Shown here in pieces: positions 1-11,007 of a DNA stretch of 64,000 bases (position 1 is its first letter; every line of letters starts with the position of its first letter). A program made the translations under genes and the position numbers. This stretch comes from Xenopus tropicalis (Eukaryota; Chordata; Amphibia; Anura; Pipidae). The stretch is from the NCBI RefSeq assembly GCF_000004195.4, contig NC_030678.2, positions 60,295,378-60,359,377 on the forward strand. The letters are read 5' to 3'. Under the pieces are notes generated by a model, which worked only from the letters and a program-made list of their open reading frames with translations, was not told where the DNA came from and searched no databases.

Positions 1-62
1 TATTTATTGTACAACACTGTGGAATATATTATATAAACACATGTTAATAATAATAATAATAA
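1..62 (+). repeat. L2/SINE-like 3' tail with (TAA)n
   Basis: The stretch TTGTACAACACTGTGGAATA followed by ATATAAA-like sequence and a TAA microsatellite closely resembles the 3' terminus of the L2-clade LINE at 60640-60715 in this window. It is probably the last ~60 bp of a LINE2 or LINE2-tailed SINE that begins outside the window. Confidence 0.6.
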
Positions 63-1364
63 CAATGCCACATTATTATGGAATATATATTGTCTAACAT
101 TCCAAAAATATAACTTTTTCAGCATTTGTACAGGATTTGGAAGAGAGGGAAATAAATTCACAAGATTTGCTGAACAAGGCAAAATATGGTTATCGTTTTA
201 AAGAACAATAGAGAAAAATGGTTGTCAAAACATGAATATACATATATAATGTGCTGAAATGCAACTTTTGTATCTGTACCACTAAACCTGATTTTAAAGC
301 CAGTAAATATATTGACACGGGTTGGACTCTACTTTAGCCAATCATATTTGTTAAACTGAGATTTTGGCTGAAATTCATTTCTATGCTAATAAGAGTCTCT
401 ATGGCAAAAGATGACAGGAGTAAGTGATGCCTATTGGCTCTTTCCAAATCCCAAATTGTCCAGAAATAAATTAAGGGATTTTATATTATTTACTAGGTTT
501 ACCATGTTTACTTGCTGCAGAAGCATATAATATGCTTGTTAATGAAGATGCTAAGAATTGAAATGTCAAGGGTCTAATCAAATCCTCTAATTAAATGCAT
601 TTTTATGTTCTCTAAAGCCTTGTATTTTCCCATAAATCAAACATTGCATTAATAAAATAATACCCGTTCAAAGTCAGGACACATTTTGTAATTTTGTGTT
701 TTTCCGTTCAAAACATATAAATTTAAATATTATTATAATGTTTTTGGACGCATAAATATGTATAGTTGCATTTGAAAAGCCCTAATATTTCTACTATAGA
801 AAAGAATTATGGTTCCATTTAAAATATAAATATTCAGCAGAACTTTCACATCCAAATTGTTTTGTCTTGAATAAAATACAGTATATAAGCAACCAAAATT
901 GTAGCCATAGTTTGATTTAAATTTGTTGAAAACTTTAATGCTTGTCTGCTGATCAACATAGGAAGTATAGGAAGTTACATGTGCATAATGACGTAAAAAT
1001 GGCTGAAATGTTTATATACACATCATAATGGAATCTGCAAAGTGTAAAACCCATGTTTTTTTGCTTGTGCCAAAACAGATTTGCCAGAAAAGTTAGCATA
1101 CACGGGTATAAACTTTTTGTTATTTCACAAAGAACTGAGGCTAAATACACCTGGCTGAAATCAAACAATTGATTTTAGAGCGGACTTTTTAACACTAGAT
1201 TCAAATTTCAGAAATGCAGCAAAAAAAATGGATGTGTAAAAAAAAAAGTTGATGGAAACATCTGTAAGTTTACCAGATTTTCAGAATGATATATGCGAAG
1301 ACACAAAAACATGCATTACAAGAAACATTTTCTGGCTAATAAAATGCAAATTCATATGTTTTAT
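63..1364. other. AT-rich unique DNA, nothing recognised
   Basis: No codon-like frame, terminal repeats or RNA gene was seen. The short ORFs here have no recognisable domain. Confidence 0.6.
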
Positions 1365-1535
1365 GGAGCAGATTTATCAAGTAAAGATTAAAGCTCACGA
1401 CAGAAGAATTCATCCATGTTTATTAATTCCTATGGGATTTTTAGAAGCATATTTGTCAATGGGTAAAAGTTTGCCGTCGTCCCATAGGAATGATCAAAAA
1501 GTGGGGGGGTCTTTCACATTTTGATAAACCTGCCC
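1365..1535. mobile_element. Short Harbinger-like MITE
   Basis: The ends are inverted: GCAGATTTATCAA on the left and TTGATAAACCTGCCC on the right. Inside, CCTATGGGA and TCCCATAGG form a further inverted pair. The GGGCAGATTTATCAA-type terminus recurs in frog MITEs of the PIF/Harbinger group. I see no clean 3-bp target duplication, so the family assignment is tentative. Confidence 0.45.
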
Positions 1536-2009
1536 TAAGTGAGTTTTGATCTGCCATGACTATTCATTAGATATGCATTTTGTGTTGCACTAACAGCAGA
1601 CACAATATTGGGTACAGTATGTGCTCCACCTTCTTCTCTTTGCACATGCATGTCATGATAGTAAGAGGGATGCTACACTGCCCTCAGTTTCAGTGTCTGC
1701 TCATGTTTACAAAGCAAAAAAAAAAACCAAAACCTTTTAAAACCAAGAATTAAAGATAATTGACTTCTATTGACTTCTACATGACCTTGACAGCTTTTAG
1801 ATGGCGTATTTTTACATTTATCTTTTTCATAGTCTTGAGGCATAATAAATAGAGAATAATTCACATTTTTTACACAAAAACATTGTGTTTTAGCGCCATA
1901 AACAGCAGGAATAACTCTATAATATAATTAACAATGGTCATACATCTATACTTCCCTTAACAATGAACAAAGTCTTGCATAGTTTGCATGACATCAGTGG
2001 CAGCACAGT
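1536..2009. other. Unique DNA, nothing recognised
   Basis: AT-rich sequence without terminal repeats or a supported reading frame. Confidence 0.5.
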
Positions 2010-2400
2010 GAATCAAGAGGTGATTTTTATTCTGCATATACTTAACATTGGCAACACTTTAAATGTAAACTGCAGTAGGCAGCATACAAATAAATTACTT
2101 CCTAATTAGTTATGCAGAAAAGGCAGTAAATGGCACAATGACCCACAGCATTAACTGTTACAGCCTCCCAGCATCAATGGCACAGTTATTCACATAATTA
2201 TATGGTAAAGTGACCAGAAGCATTAAATGACTCAGTGGTCCCCATAAATACATGGTAATGTAACTCAAAGCAATAAATGTACAGTGATTCATGGAAGTAA
2301 ACGGGAAAGGGATGCAAAGAATTTAAAAAATTGTTAGCCACAGCATTACATAGTACAGTTACCCACAGCAGTAGTTTGCATAGTTAATCACTGATTTGTA
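2010..2400. repeat. Decayed tandem repeat, unit ~40-50 bp
   Basis: A phrase like CAGCATTAAATGGCACAGTGACCCA recurs in degraded form about six times (near 2110, 2150, 2180, 2220, 2270 and 2340). Units vary in length and carry many substitutions, so this is an old array or minisatellite. It has no coding potential. Confidence 0.4.
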
Positions 2401-3270
2401 GGCAGCACAGCTGAATTGTGTGCCTTGCAATTAATTTGTAATTTACTTTGTGGTGCGGAGCACAGCCATGGACCTGGTGTAATTTTGCATCTTATCTGGG
2501 GCAGTATGACCAATAGCCAATAGAATAATATTCAACCAAGAAGGGTCAGATATTAGTTAAAATTGCTCACAAGTGTTAATGGCCAAATTATGGGTCAATT
2601 CATTGGATGCTTCAGTGGAATTGTGTCCTGTTCAGGTCAGCAGTTGCCCATTGTTTTTCCTTCTGTCCAAGCAAATTTGGCTTGATTGCACCTAAAAGTG
2701 AACAAACATTCTCCTCTTTCTCCTCTCTCCTGTATCCCACCATCCTTTCTTGCTTGATTAATACAAAAAAACACGCACAGTCTAAACTTGGCATCAATCC
2801 ATCTTTGTACACCACACTCCCACACCGAGTTACATGTACAGTTTCACATGACTTCCTGGCATTCCTGACCTTTTCAGCTTAAGTTAAAGCAATGAATCTT
2901 TTTCCTTTCAAGCATTTTTGCTGATAGGGAAGACACAAATACCAACTGTTTCTCTTAGAAGTGGCAGAAATGGCATAATATGTAGTTGGGGGTCTACTTT
3001 TCAGCAGGAAGCAAGATCCAAGTTTGACATTCTTTGCTGATGTAATTATCATTAGTGAGACTGAGTATAGTGTGGATAACTAAGTGACCTCTTTATCTCA
3101 CAATCCAGCTGCTTGATTAGTTACACAGTCCCAGTGGTAACCAGTTGGTGGGGACCTATTCCTGAAATGGGGCATGCCCCAGAAAATGGACACCTTAACA
3201 AGGCAGAATGGATAATGGAGGAAGGCAGTTAAAAGTTGTGGAACCTATTATAAAGTAGTATAACATTTTA
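2401..3270. other. Unique DNA, nothing recognised
   Basis: Short overlapping ORFs exist on both strands at 2607-2882, but none has a recognisable motif and they overlap in conflicting frames. Confidence 0.5.
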
Positions 3271-4060
3271 TTAGTTTTCACTACATGAGCCTCTTGACGC
3301 AAACTTCAAAAACTTTAAAACAGTTATTAGGTACATGGTCCCAACGAGACTGCATAAAATTTATCCTCAAACATCAACCAACGAATGCTGGAGAGGTTGT
3401 GGTCACGAAGGCACCTTTACTCATATTTGGTGGGATTGCCCCACCAAATCAAGTATTTGATTTAATAAACACTGTTATGGGCACCCCAGTTCCGAAAACA
3501 CCGCTTTCTGCTCTTCTAAACTTGGAACTTGATTTTCTGAAATTTTCCCAAAAAAAATTGGTGGTACACTTCCTGGAAATAGCTAGATTGTTAATTGCAC
3601 AGAGATGGAAATCAGACTCTATTCCGGGCATGAGTGACATGGTAAACTTATTAGACTCAACTGAGAAATTTGAATTCTTTGATGCTAGAAACAAAAATGC
3701 TTTAAACTCATATGATAAAAAATGGTCTCCATGGAAAAGGTATAAGTCTGTTTAAAGATGCTTATAGAATCCCGGTATATAAATATGCTCTGGTTCCTTT
3801 TTCTCTCTTTCCTAACCCAAATCTTCCCTTTTTTTTTTTTCCTTTCTTTCCCTTTCTTTCCCTTCCTTTTTTCCTTTTCTACCTTTCTTCTTATTCTCTA
3901 CCCACTCTTTAAAGAGCATATGTTACGGTTCTTTAAAGTTGTATGGCCTGAAACATACATTTGTATTGTTAAAACATGTGTAATGGCTACTGATTCTTTG
4001 TTTGTATCCCTTTTATTTGGAAAAAAAAAAAAATTGTCAAATTAAAAAAAAAAAAACAGT
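3271..4060 (+). pseudogene. L1-clade LINE, 3' end only (RT C-terminus, 3' UTR, poly-A)
   Basis: This is a 5'-truncated, non-functional L1 copy. The frame around 3330-3430 reads as the conserved L1 carboxy-terminal segment: a basic VPTRLHKIYP stretch, then CWRGCGHEGT and HIWWDCP, which is the Cys/His motif after the L1 reverse transcriptase. A one-base frame change near 3430-3460 moves the rest into the frame running to the stop at 3753-3755, where LINTVMGTPVPK, LLIAQRWKSD and KKWSPWKRY continue the family pattern. A pyrimidine-rich 3' UTR (3785-3900) and two A-runs at 4020-4056 follow. Endonuclease and RT palm are absent. It directly abuts a T2 MITE. Assignment to L1 is confident; the subfamily is not determined. 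Confidence 0.8.
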
Positions 4061-4062
4061 TA

Positions 4063-4378
4063 TTAAAGGAGTTGTTCACCTTTAAATCAACTTTTAGTAT
4101 CATGCAGGCAGTGGTATTCTGAGACTATTGCACACTTCATTTTATGGTTCTTTTTTTAATTATTTAACTTATTTAGCAGCTCTCCAAATTAGAAATTCAG
4201 TATCTATATGGTTGCTAGGTTCATTCCAGTCTAGCAAATAGCCCGTGTCTAAATGAGAGACCGGAAGATGAATATCAGACACATTAAATAGAAAGATGAA
4301 GACCAATTAGTCAACTTTGCCAATAAAACAGTAAACTATTTTATGCAGAGGCCAACTAAACTCCAAGGTGACTTTTAA
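4063..4378. mobile_element. T2-type MITE (TTAA target)
   Basis: It begins TTAAAGGAGTTGTTCACCTT and ends in a degraded inverse ending GTGACTTTTAA. The interior carries AGCTCTCC and GGTTGCTAGG, which I associate with an abundant frog T2 MITE. T2 elements are defined by TTAAAGGRR ends and TTAA target duplication. The right end is diverged, so this copy is old. Confidence 0.65.
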
Positions 4379-4560
4379 TGGGTGTACATTATATATTATA
4401 ATACAGAGTTTCAATGAGTCATGTGACAGGAATGACATTGCTAACCACTAGTTAAAACTGATGACATCACTAAGCACTGTCTATAAGGATATAATTTGCA
4501 GGATTTTCATGGGTCTGTATATTATACAGGATAATAAGGATATTTAATGCCTGATATAGT
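4379..4560. repeat. Fragment of a frog dispersed repeat (ATGACATCACTAAGCAC type)
   Basis: The phrase GATGACATCACTAAGCACTG followed by TATAAGGATATAATTTGCAG is the reverse orientation of the GATGTCATCAGTTATAA block at 18880-18925. No ends are visible. Confidence 0.45.
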
Positions 4561-5591
4561 AAATGATTTTGATATGAGTAAGTATTTGTGTATTTCCAAA
4601 AGCAGTCTGAGCACAGCTTATAAGTAGGCCCTGTATTAGTATGTTCCATGACATGTCACAATTTCTACCTGCAGCAGTTATAGAAATCACAGTCCCTGAA
4701 GATATTACACAGTAACACACCTGTAATTAAAGCAACAAATGCTGTTTGGCACACAAGCAACAAACCTAGTGACTTGCAAAAAAATAACTAAGAATTTTGT
4801 TATTCTTACATATCAAGGAATGCTGCTACTTTATTACAAAGAACCCAACTCTTCTATGTGTAAAAATCAATCCTATTCACTCTGTGTCATTGTAATCTTT
4901 ATGCTTCATGTTTGGATTCAAGGGAAAATCAAGTTTGCTTCTGGCAAAAACATTGAGATATTTTCCTTTGAAGTCTGAAGGTTTTCTTCTGCTTATTATG
5001 CATATACTGTATTTCCACAACTCTTTGGGACCTATTATAAGGCTGCAAAATATGCAGCTGTTCCGTTTTGATTTGTTTGGACTAGCTAACTCCATTCAGA
5101 CTCTAAATATTTGAACCTTGTTTGTTAAGCAGGCAGGTTATTTGAAATAAACTGGTTTAGACCTTGAAACTTATTTGAATTGTACCCTGGACAAGACTGA
5201 GAAATTATTGGATAAAATTATTGTACACAACAGAGACATAAAAATGTTTTCACCTACTCCCCATTCACAAAATTTTAGTTAGCACAAGCAAAAATGCAGT
5301 TCATTCACAATTCACTTATTTTCCAATGGCAGCGGGGTGAGGGGGTGGCATCAGAAAAGCTGCATCAGGGCGGCACTGGGGTCCGAAATGCTCCTGGTTG
5401 TAGCTTCTGTACCCTCTACATTTAATGCCACTGGTACACATGTTTTAGCTTTAGTGAAGTACAGCAAATCTGACATACATTTTATTTTATTCACCATAAT
5501 TATGCTTAGACCATAGGCCTTATTTGCAAGTCAAGAGCAGCATGCTAAGTGAAACGGGAAAATATAGCACGACAATACGTTAGATGCACAA
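4561..5591. other. Unique DNA, nothing recognised
   Basis: No terminal repeats or domain-bearing frame. A GC-richer patch at 5330-5400 stands out but I could not assign it. Confidence 0.5.
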
Positions 5592-5850
5592 CAACTCTTT
5601 TGATGAGAGAGAGAAATCTTTTTGGCACAAGACAATTCTTTTGAAAAGAGAAAATTCTTTTTAACACAAGACAATTATTTTAATGAGAGAGACAATTCTG
5701 TTTGGCACGAGAAAATTAGATGAAAGACAATTCTTTTTGGCACAAGACAATTAGATGAAAGACAATTCTTTTTGATGCAAGAGACAATCCTTTTTGACGC
5801 GAGCGACAATTCTTTTTGGAGCAAGAGACAATTCTTTTGAATCTTTTGAA
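5592..5850. repeat. Minisatellite built on GACAATTCTTTTTGGCACAA
   Basis: About ten imperfect copies of a unit around GACAATTCTTTTTGGCACAA occur, interspersed with GAGAGA-containing variants and a (GATGAAA) variant. Minus-strand ORFs across it (lysine/serine/cysteine-rich) are by-products of the repeat. Units near the right end are the most regular. Confidence 0.7.
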
Positions 5851-5973
5851 CAATTTTATTTTTATGAAGGCAGCAATTTTTGGACGCATGCGAATTTTGT
5901 TGCCATTTCGCAAAAAAATACGCAAATAGTAAAATGCGAATCCATGCCTGCCAAATTTTTTTGCCCATCACTA
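5851..5973. mobile_element. hAT-type MITE fragment, right end
   Basis: It shares the runs TTTCGCAAAAAAAT and GCGAATCCATG with the TAGTGATG-terminus family and ends CCCATCACTA. The left terminus is missing; the sequence fades into the minisatellite. Full copies of the family lie at 23230-23560, 29051-29236 and 46600-46819. Confidence 0.55.
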
Positions 5974-8499
5974 GTGGGCATTTTTTTTTTTCGCTTTCCA
6001 CCCTGTGTTTAGCCATCGAAAAATAGCTGCAGGCTTCTTGCTCCATTTCAGAGACCTGATCTTTGCATCCAGTGTTAACTTTGTTAGTCAGCACAGGATC
6101 CAAGAGGGGCAGGCACATAGGTTTGTGCCCTGCCTGCCCCCACCTGGCATGTCATTCAGAAGCACAAGGATGTGCAGCTTGCATCAGGACCCTGTCCTTA
6201 CCACCTAAACAGTTCTAGGGTTAATCCTTATAGAAACCCACCTAAATCTTTATACTGTATATATTTAAAGATTTTTTTTGTACTTTAGGGATTCCTACCT
6301 CCCTTATTTCTGTTTTACAATATCATTAAACAATGTATATAATAGCCATTTGCAATTAAAAGGATATCATGATATCATATTATTTATACCATGGCATAAA
6401 TTAACAAAACTTTGGTGCATCATCATAGGAGGGTGCAAACCTAATTTGAGATATATAGAGATTACTAGATGCAATGCAAGCAGAGCTGGATTATGTGTAT
6501 ATAAATAGGTACTACACCAGCTATTCTTCAGTTGTGCCATATTTTAAAAACAGGACTTGAGCAAGAAGGTCCTAAGATGCCACAGTACAAGTGTATCCAC
6601 TATAATGGTTGAATTCAATTTATACTGGCCGCTAAGATTTGGTAATTGAAATGCAAATTCAAATCATACCATTGGCTGGAACACTGTTTTTAAATAGTTT
6701 GATGAGGAAGTTGGATAATAAGCAGAGGTTTAATTTGCGTAAAATGTTTTCATCTTCATAAAATGATGATTTGCATTCACTGGCATAACATTTAGAAAGA
6801 CAGTTGATGTGTAGACACACAAATATGCACACACCATAAATGATGCTAGCAAACGTTTAAACATAAATTCTAATCAACTATCCTAAAATTTTAATTGGGA
6901 ACCTCCAATTTGTTCTTACTTGAGGCTGTGTTTACTAATAAAAAAGCACTGCAGGAAGACTTACTCTTTCAGGTGCAACTAAAGAAAAAAAATTGGTCCT
7001 CCCCTCCCCCCCAAAAAATGTCATGCTTTTTTCCACATCCACCTGTGTTCTTCTACCTTATTTTGCCATGAATCAACCAGAGACTTAAAGAACCAGTCAA
7101 GGGGTGTACCAAAGATGTTTGAAAATCAATGCTGTTACCATTTAATTAACTATTCTTTCTAGTCTCTTACTTTTAATACATCTTTTAGCTGCCCTAGAAA
7201 TGTAATTTTTTTTTAGTGCAAGTATGTGCTCAAATGGTTTATGTTCTTTTAGGCTTGTTATGCTTTGCTCACTTTTTGTGAGCTTGTCCCTATATACTGT
7301 ATATCCTTATATCCTATATAATATATATATGCATTTTTCTACCCATTCTCCAAAAGTATGTCTGGTTAAAATAATAATATAACAAGCCTGTAATGTTTAC
7401 ATTTACATTGTGATTTTTTTTCATAGGATGCAATTATGAAGAGATGAAACAGATATTCTTACAAACTGCAGATATTGATAGGATTTTCTAGGGATTCTAA
7501 CTTTTAAAATAATGTAATATTCTAAGGCAATATGCAACTGGTCTTAATGTTTTATTCTTTGTGTTTTTTTAAGGAAAAGGGGACTATAATGAGAATGGAA
7601 TAGTTATAGTACTATAATGGAATAGTTATAGTAGAACAGAAACACTAAAAATAAGAAACAGTGTGCAGGGTAGATGCATTGTTAGAGGGGTGTTTTAGAG
7701 TTATTGTTCCTTTAATATCCTCATCACACAGTACTCAGGAGCAATATGCTGCTACTTGGGCAGCATTTATGCTATACATGGGAACAGATGAATATAAGAG
7801 AGATGCCACATCTTTATAGAGGAAGCCTGTAGGGCCTACCAGTACTACAAGCAGTATTATCCTTCCTTTTTCTCAGAACCAATATAAATCGATGCAATAA
7901 TTGTATTACAAGTGATAACTTGTTATGTATATATTATGTATATAGCCTGTTTTGTACTGTATTTCTGTTATTATTTATTTTTGTTCCTTTCCTGCTCTTT
8001 TTTAACATATATATGCTATTAACAAAAAATAAAAATAAAAAAAGAATTATATAAAAAAAAAAATCAGACCAGGGATTTAATGAACATATATTTTCCCAAC
8101 AAAAGGTAGGGTAAAAGGAAAAGAAATGACAGCATAAAAACATATGAACCATGTCCTAATAAAATAGGCAATTACCCAATACAGAATAACATAATGGGAT
8201 AGCTGAGGATTTCATTTTCCATGTCTTTTCTTTACAAAGGAGAGAAATTTCTCAACAATAACTTATTCAATTACTTGTAAATAGCTCTTTTAGCGGCAAT
8301 GATGGCCACGCCAAACAAGACCTAGTGCTCTAGGCATATAGAAAGAAAAAAAAATAAAATTAGGACTGTATTGACCATGATGGTGTCTGGTACAACAATA
8401 GTTAAATCATCTAGTAGTAAAAATAATAATGTATCTATGTAGTGTGATTTCCTGAATTCAGAACACATTTGAATAAACAGAGAAACAAAAACAAAATCT
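5974..8499. other. AT-rich unique DNA, nothing recognised
   Basis: No gene, hairpin or terminal repeat was recognised over 2.5 kb. Small AT microsatellites occur near 7310-7330. A degraded TTAAAGAACCAGT near 7085 could be a T2 end but has no partner. Confidence 0.5.
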
Positions 8500-8935
8500 T
8501 TAAAGGAGAAAGAAAGGTAAAAACTAAGTAAGCTTTATCAGAAAGGTCTATGTAAATACAGCCATAAGCACTCACAGAAACACAGCACTGACTTCTCTGT
8601 AAAAAGATTTCATGTGTCTGTAATTCCTGTGCCAGAGACACGTAGGTTTCTGCTCTCCTGCTTCCCCCTCCCCTTAGGAATGTGGATCTGAGCCAATCAG
8701 CAGGAAGCTGACTCATAGTCTTACTAACTGAGCATGTTCACTTGGTCTGGGTGTCTGTGCAGGAGTGAGGCATTATGGGAACTTTCTTTACACAGCTCAG
8801 CATTTTTTCTTCCTGTTTGGCTTCTGATCTTCTGAACAGGTGAAATATGGGGAGACTTAAGGGCACTATTGAGACAACTGAAGGTATGCCTGCAGCTTGA
8901 GATTAACTCTTTATTATCCTTTCCTTCTCCTTTAA
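8500..8935. mobile_element. T2-type MITE, complete
   Basis: TTAA-bounded element with inverted ends TTAAAGGAGAAAGAAAGG and CCTTTCCTTCTCCTTTAA. The right ~175 bp is nearly repeated at 49735-49916, including GGCATTATGGGAA, TTCTTCCTGTTTGGCTTC and GCCTGCAGCTTGAGATTAAC. It matches the TTAAAGGRR definition of Xenopus T2 MITEs and encodes nothing. Confidence 0.85.
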
Positions 8936-9003
8936 GGTTATATGGACATATTGCTAAGATCCATTATTACAACAATATATTAATCAAGTTATACATTTGT
9001 GAT

Positions 9004-9382
9004 ATCCAGACGGAGCACCGTGACCGTTTCTTAGTTTAACATATCAATTTTATTAGCAAAGTTAAAATCATCACAATTTTATGTAGCTCGCTTGACGCGT
9101 TTCGTGGCCCATGCCACTTCCTCAAAAGCTGCTTTTGAGCAGCTTTTGAGGAAGTGGCATGGGCCACGAAACGCGTCAAGCGAGCTACATAAAATTGTGA
9201 TGATTTTAACTTTGCTAATAAAATTGATATTTTAAACTAAGAAACGGTCCCGGTGCTCCGTCTGGATATACTTACTTTTTGCTATGGTGGCTGGAATACG
9301 CCTGGACCGGGGGCGCGACAGACGTTGTAGCACGAGTACCGTTTACAGCTGGAAACTCCGGTGAGTGCTCCCCTAACTATTT
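9004..9382. mobile_element. Palindromic stem-loop element with 15-bp target duplication
   Basis: Arms 9002-9132 and 9139-9269 are reverse complements at 129 of 131 positions around a 6-nt spacer (TTTTGA). Each arm carries, next to the axis, the motif TTGAGGAAG, stem GTGGC-ATGG-GCCAC, GAAACGCGTC; on the plus strand this is 9146-9177. Flanking GCTT/AAGC could form a further stem. CTAATAAAATT lies ~45 nt downstream in each arm. Beyond the right arm a unique ~110-bp tail (9270-9382) is present on that side only. The 15-mer TTATACATTTGTGAT occurs at 8989-9003 and 9383-9397, a perfect direct repeat read as a target-site duplication. The motif resembles a hammerhead ribozyme core with C3 changed to U and an extra A before stem II. 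Confidence 0.75.
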
Positions 9383-9397
9383 TTATACATTTGTGAT

Positions 9398-10129
9398 TGT
9401 CATGTTAACATACTGTATACACCCATTCTACCCAAGTCATACCATAATGATTAAATATATCTCCTGGTTGTAGGGCTGCAGTTCTAAAAAGGTCAGGTAG
9501 ATTACAAATTTTAACTTGTACAGCCAATTTTACAATAATCCTGCTATAGTTCATTGTTTATAGACCAGGTTGTATATATCATGAAAAAGAAAGGAATGGG
9601 ACAGAAATTATATTCAGCTTTGCAAATTTTAAGAGATCAGTCATGTAGAATCAATAGACAACATCTTAACATAAAGCAAAACTACAGCATAATAAGGATG
9701 CCAGAGAAAAGTATTCAGAAATCCTATTTTAATTAGTAAAATACTATGAAGAAAGACGTCTTTACTGCATTAGTGCAAGTTTTCATGTATTCATTATAAC
9801 ACAGAGTGAAGGGAGAATGGGATTACAAGAGTCCTTGCAGGCATTGCTGGCCTTAATATTCCTCTGTATAAAGATAGGGTTATCGTGGATCACAGCATTC
9901 CATTATTCAACTGCATGGCTGTTTTATTAGGGATATTAATAAATGTCCAACAGTGTAGACAGGATATAATCCTCCTAAGTACAAACCGCATAGTTGCATG
10001 TGGTAAATAATAATTCAAATGGTACAACAGAAGAAACAGATTGTCTTAAGGTAGTTTTGTAAAGAACTGGGCCCTAGAACATGAGTTTTAGTAGCCTCTA
10101 AGCCACAGGCTAAAGCGTGAGTAAAGGGC
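9398..10129. other. Unique DNA, nothing recognised
   Basis: No supported frame or repeat boundary. Confidence 0.5.
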
Positions 10130-10357
10130 AAAAAAACAGTGGAGACCAAAACAAGTATAACTTTCTTACTTTATGAACTTTACCCCCTTATGCCCAGGGT
10201 GGATTGGTGGCTCAGCACCGGAGTCCTGCTTGGATACTATCTGCAAGGAGTTTATATGCTTTCCCCGTGTCTGTGTGGGTTTCCTCTGGTTTTCTTCCAC
10301 TCTCCAAAAACATACAGGTAGGTTAAGTGGCTCCTGATCAAAATTGTCCCCTCTTCA
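10130..10357 (+). repeat. Dispersed vertebrate repeat (TTTCCCCGTGTCTGTGTGGG core)
   Basis: The segment around 10255-10325, with CCCCGTGTCTGTGTGGGTTT and CTCCAAAAACATACAGGTAG, matches a phrase I know as very common in fish and amphibian genomes. Boundaries are not visible and I do not assign a family name. Confidence 0.4.
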
Positions 10358-10374
10358 TTATAAATGGCAAACAG

Positions 10375-10851
10375 ACTCTCCTATTTAGGCACACATCACC
10401 CCACTATATTCCAACTTATATAGACACAATTTAATTCCCTTAATAAACCAGACTTTACTGCAGGCCTGCAAGTATTTCTTATCCTGGTTTGGCAGAATAT
10501 CAGCCATAAAAATGACTATAATACCTGAAATGTTATAGCCTATCCATACTAGTCTCCGCTAAGACCCTCAAAGACCTTCAAACTCGATGTTATCATTGTA
10601 TACGGGACAACTGTAGGTTTTAAATTGCTAAGAAAATATTGTTTACACCCTGAAGACTTGGATGCCTTTAGAGTCCCCTCTTTCACTAGGTATTATGAAG
10701 CTGCCCACATTAAACAACTTTAATCATGGTCACAATGGCATTCAAATTCTAGCTGGGGCAATATCGAAAATGTTTTCTTCAAATCATGCCATTTGAATAA
10801 TGTAATATGGTCTGCAGCCAACCACTCATTAGGTAAATTAGATTTACTATC
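10375..10851 (+). pseudogene. L1-clade LINE, RT C-terminal part, left half of a split copy
   Basis: Reading across frame breaks, the sequence encodes L1 RT thumb-region hallmarks: a YLGxHITP-like start near 10385, FLSWFGRISAIKM near 10480, FAKKILFTP near 10630, and VPSFTRYYEAAHIKQL near 10670-10720. Several stops and frameshifts make it non-functional. It stops at 10851, where a CR1 element intervenes, and resumes at 14537 with SKWYALRWKFNL, the next block of the same domain. The two halves therefore belong to one plus-strand L1 copy. Confidence 0.75.
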
Positions 10852-11007
10852 ATCAAAATACATAGTTACATAGTTACATAGTTACATAGGGTTGAAAAAA
10901 GACCTGTGTCCATCAAGTTCAACCCATCCAAGTAAACCCAGCACACCTAGCCCACACCTACCAATCTATACACTCACATACATAAACTATAAATACAACC
11001 ACTAGTA

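Noticed and set aside
5675..6118. 147-codon minus-strand ORF
   Set aside because: Runs through the GACAATTC minisatellite; peptide repeats follow the DNA unit.
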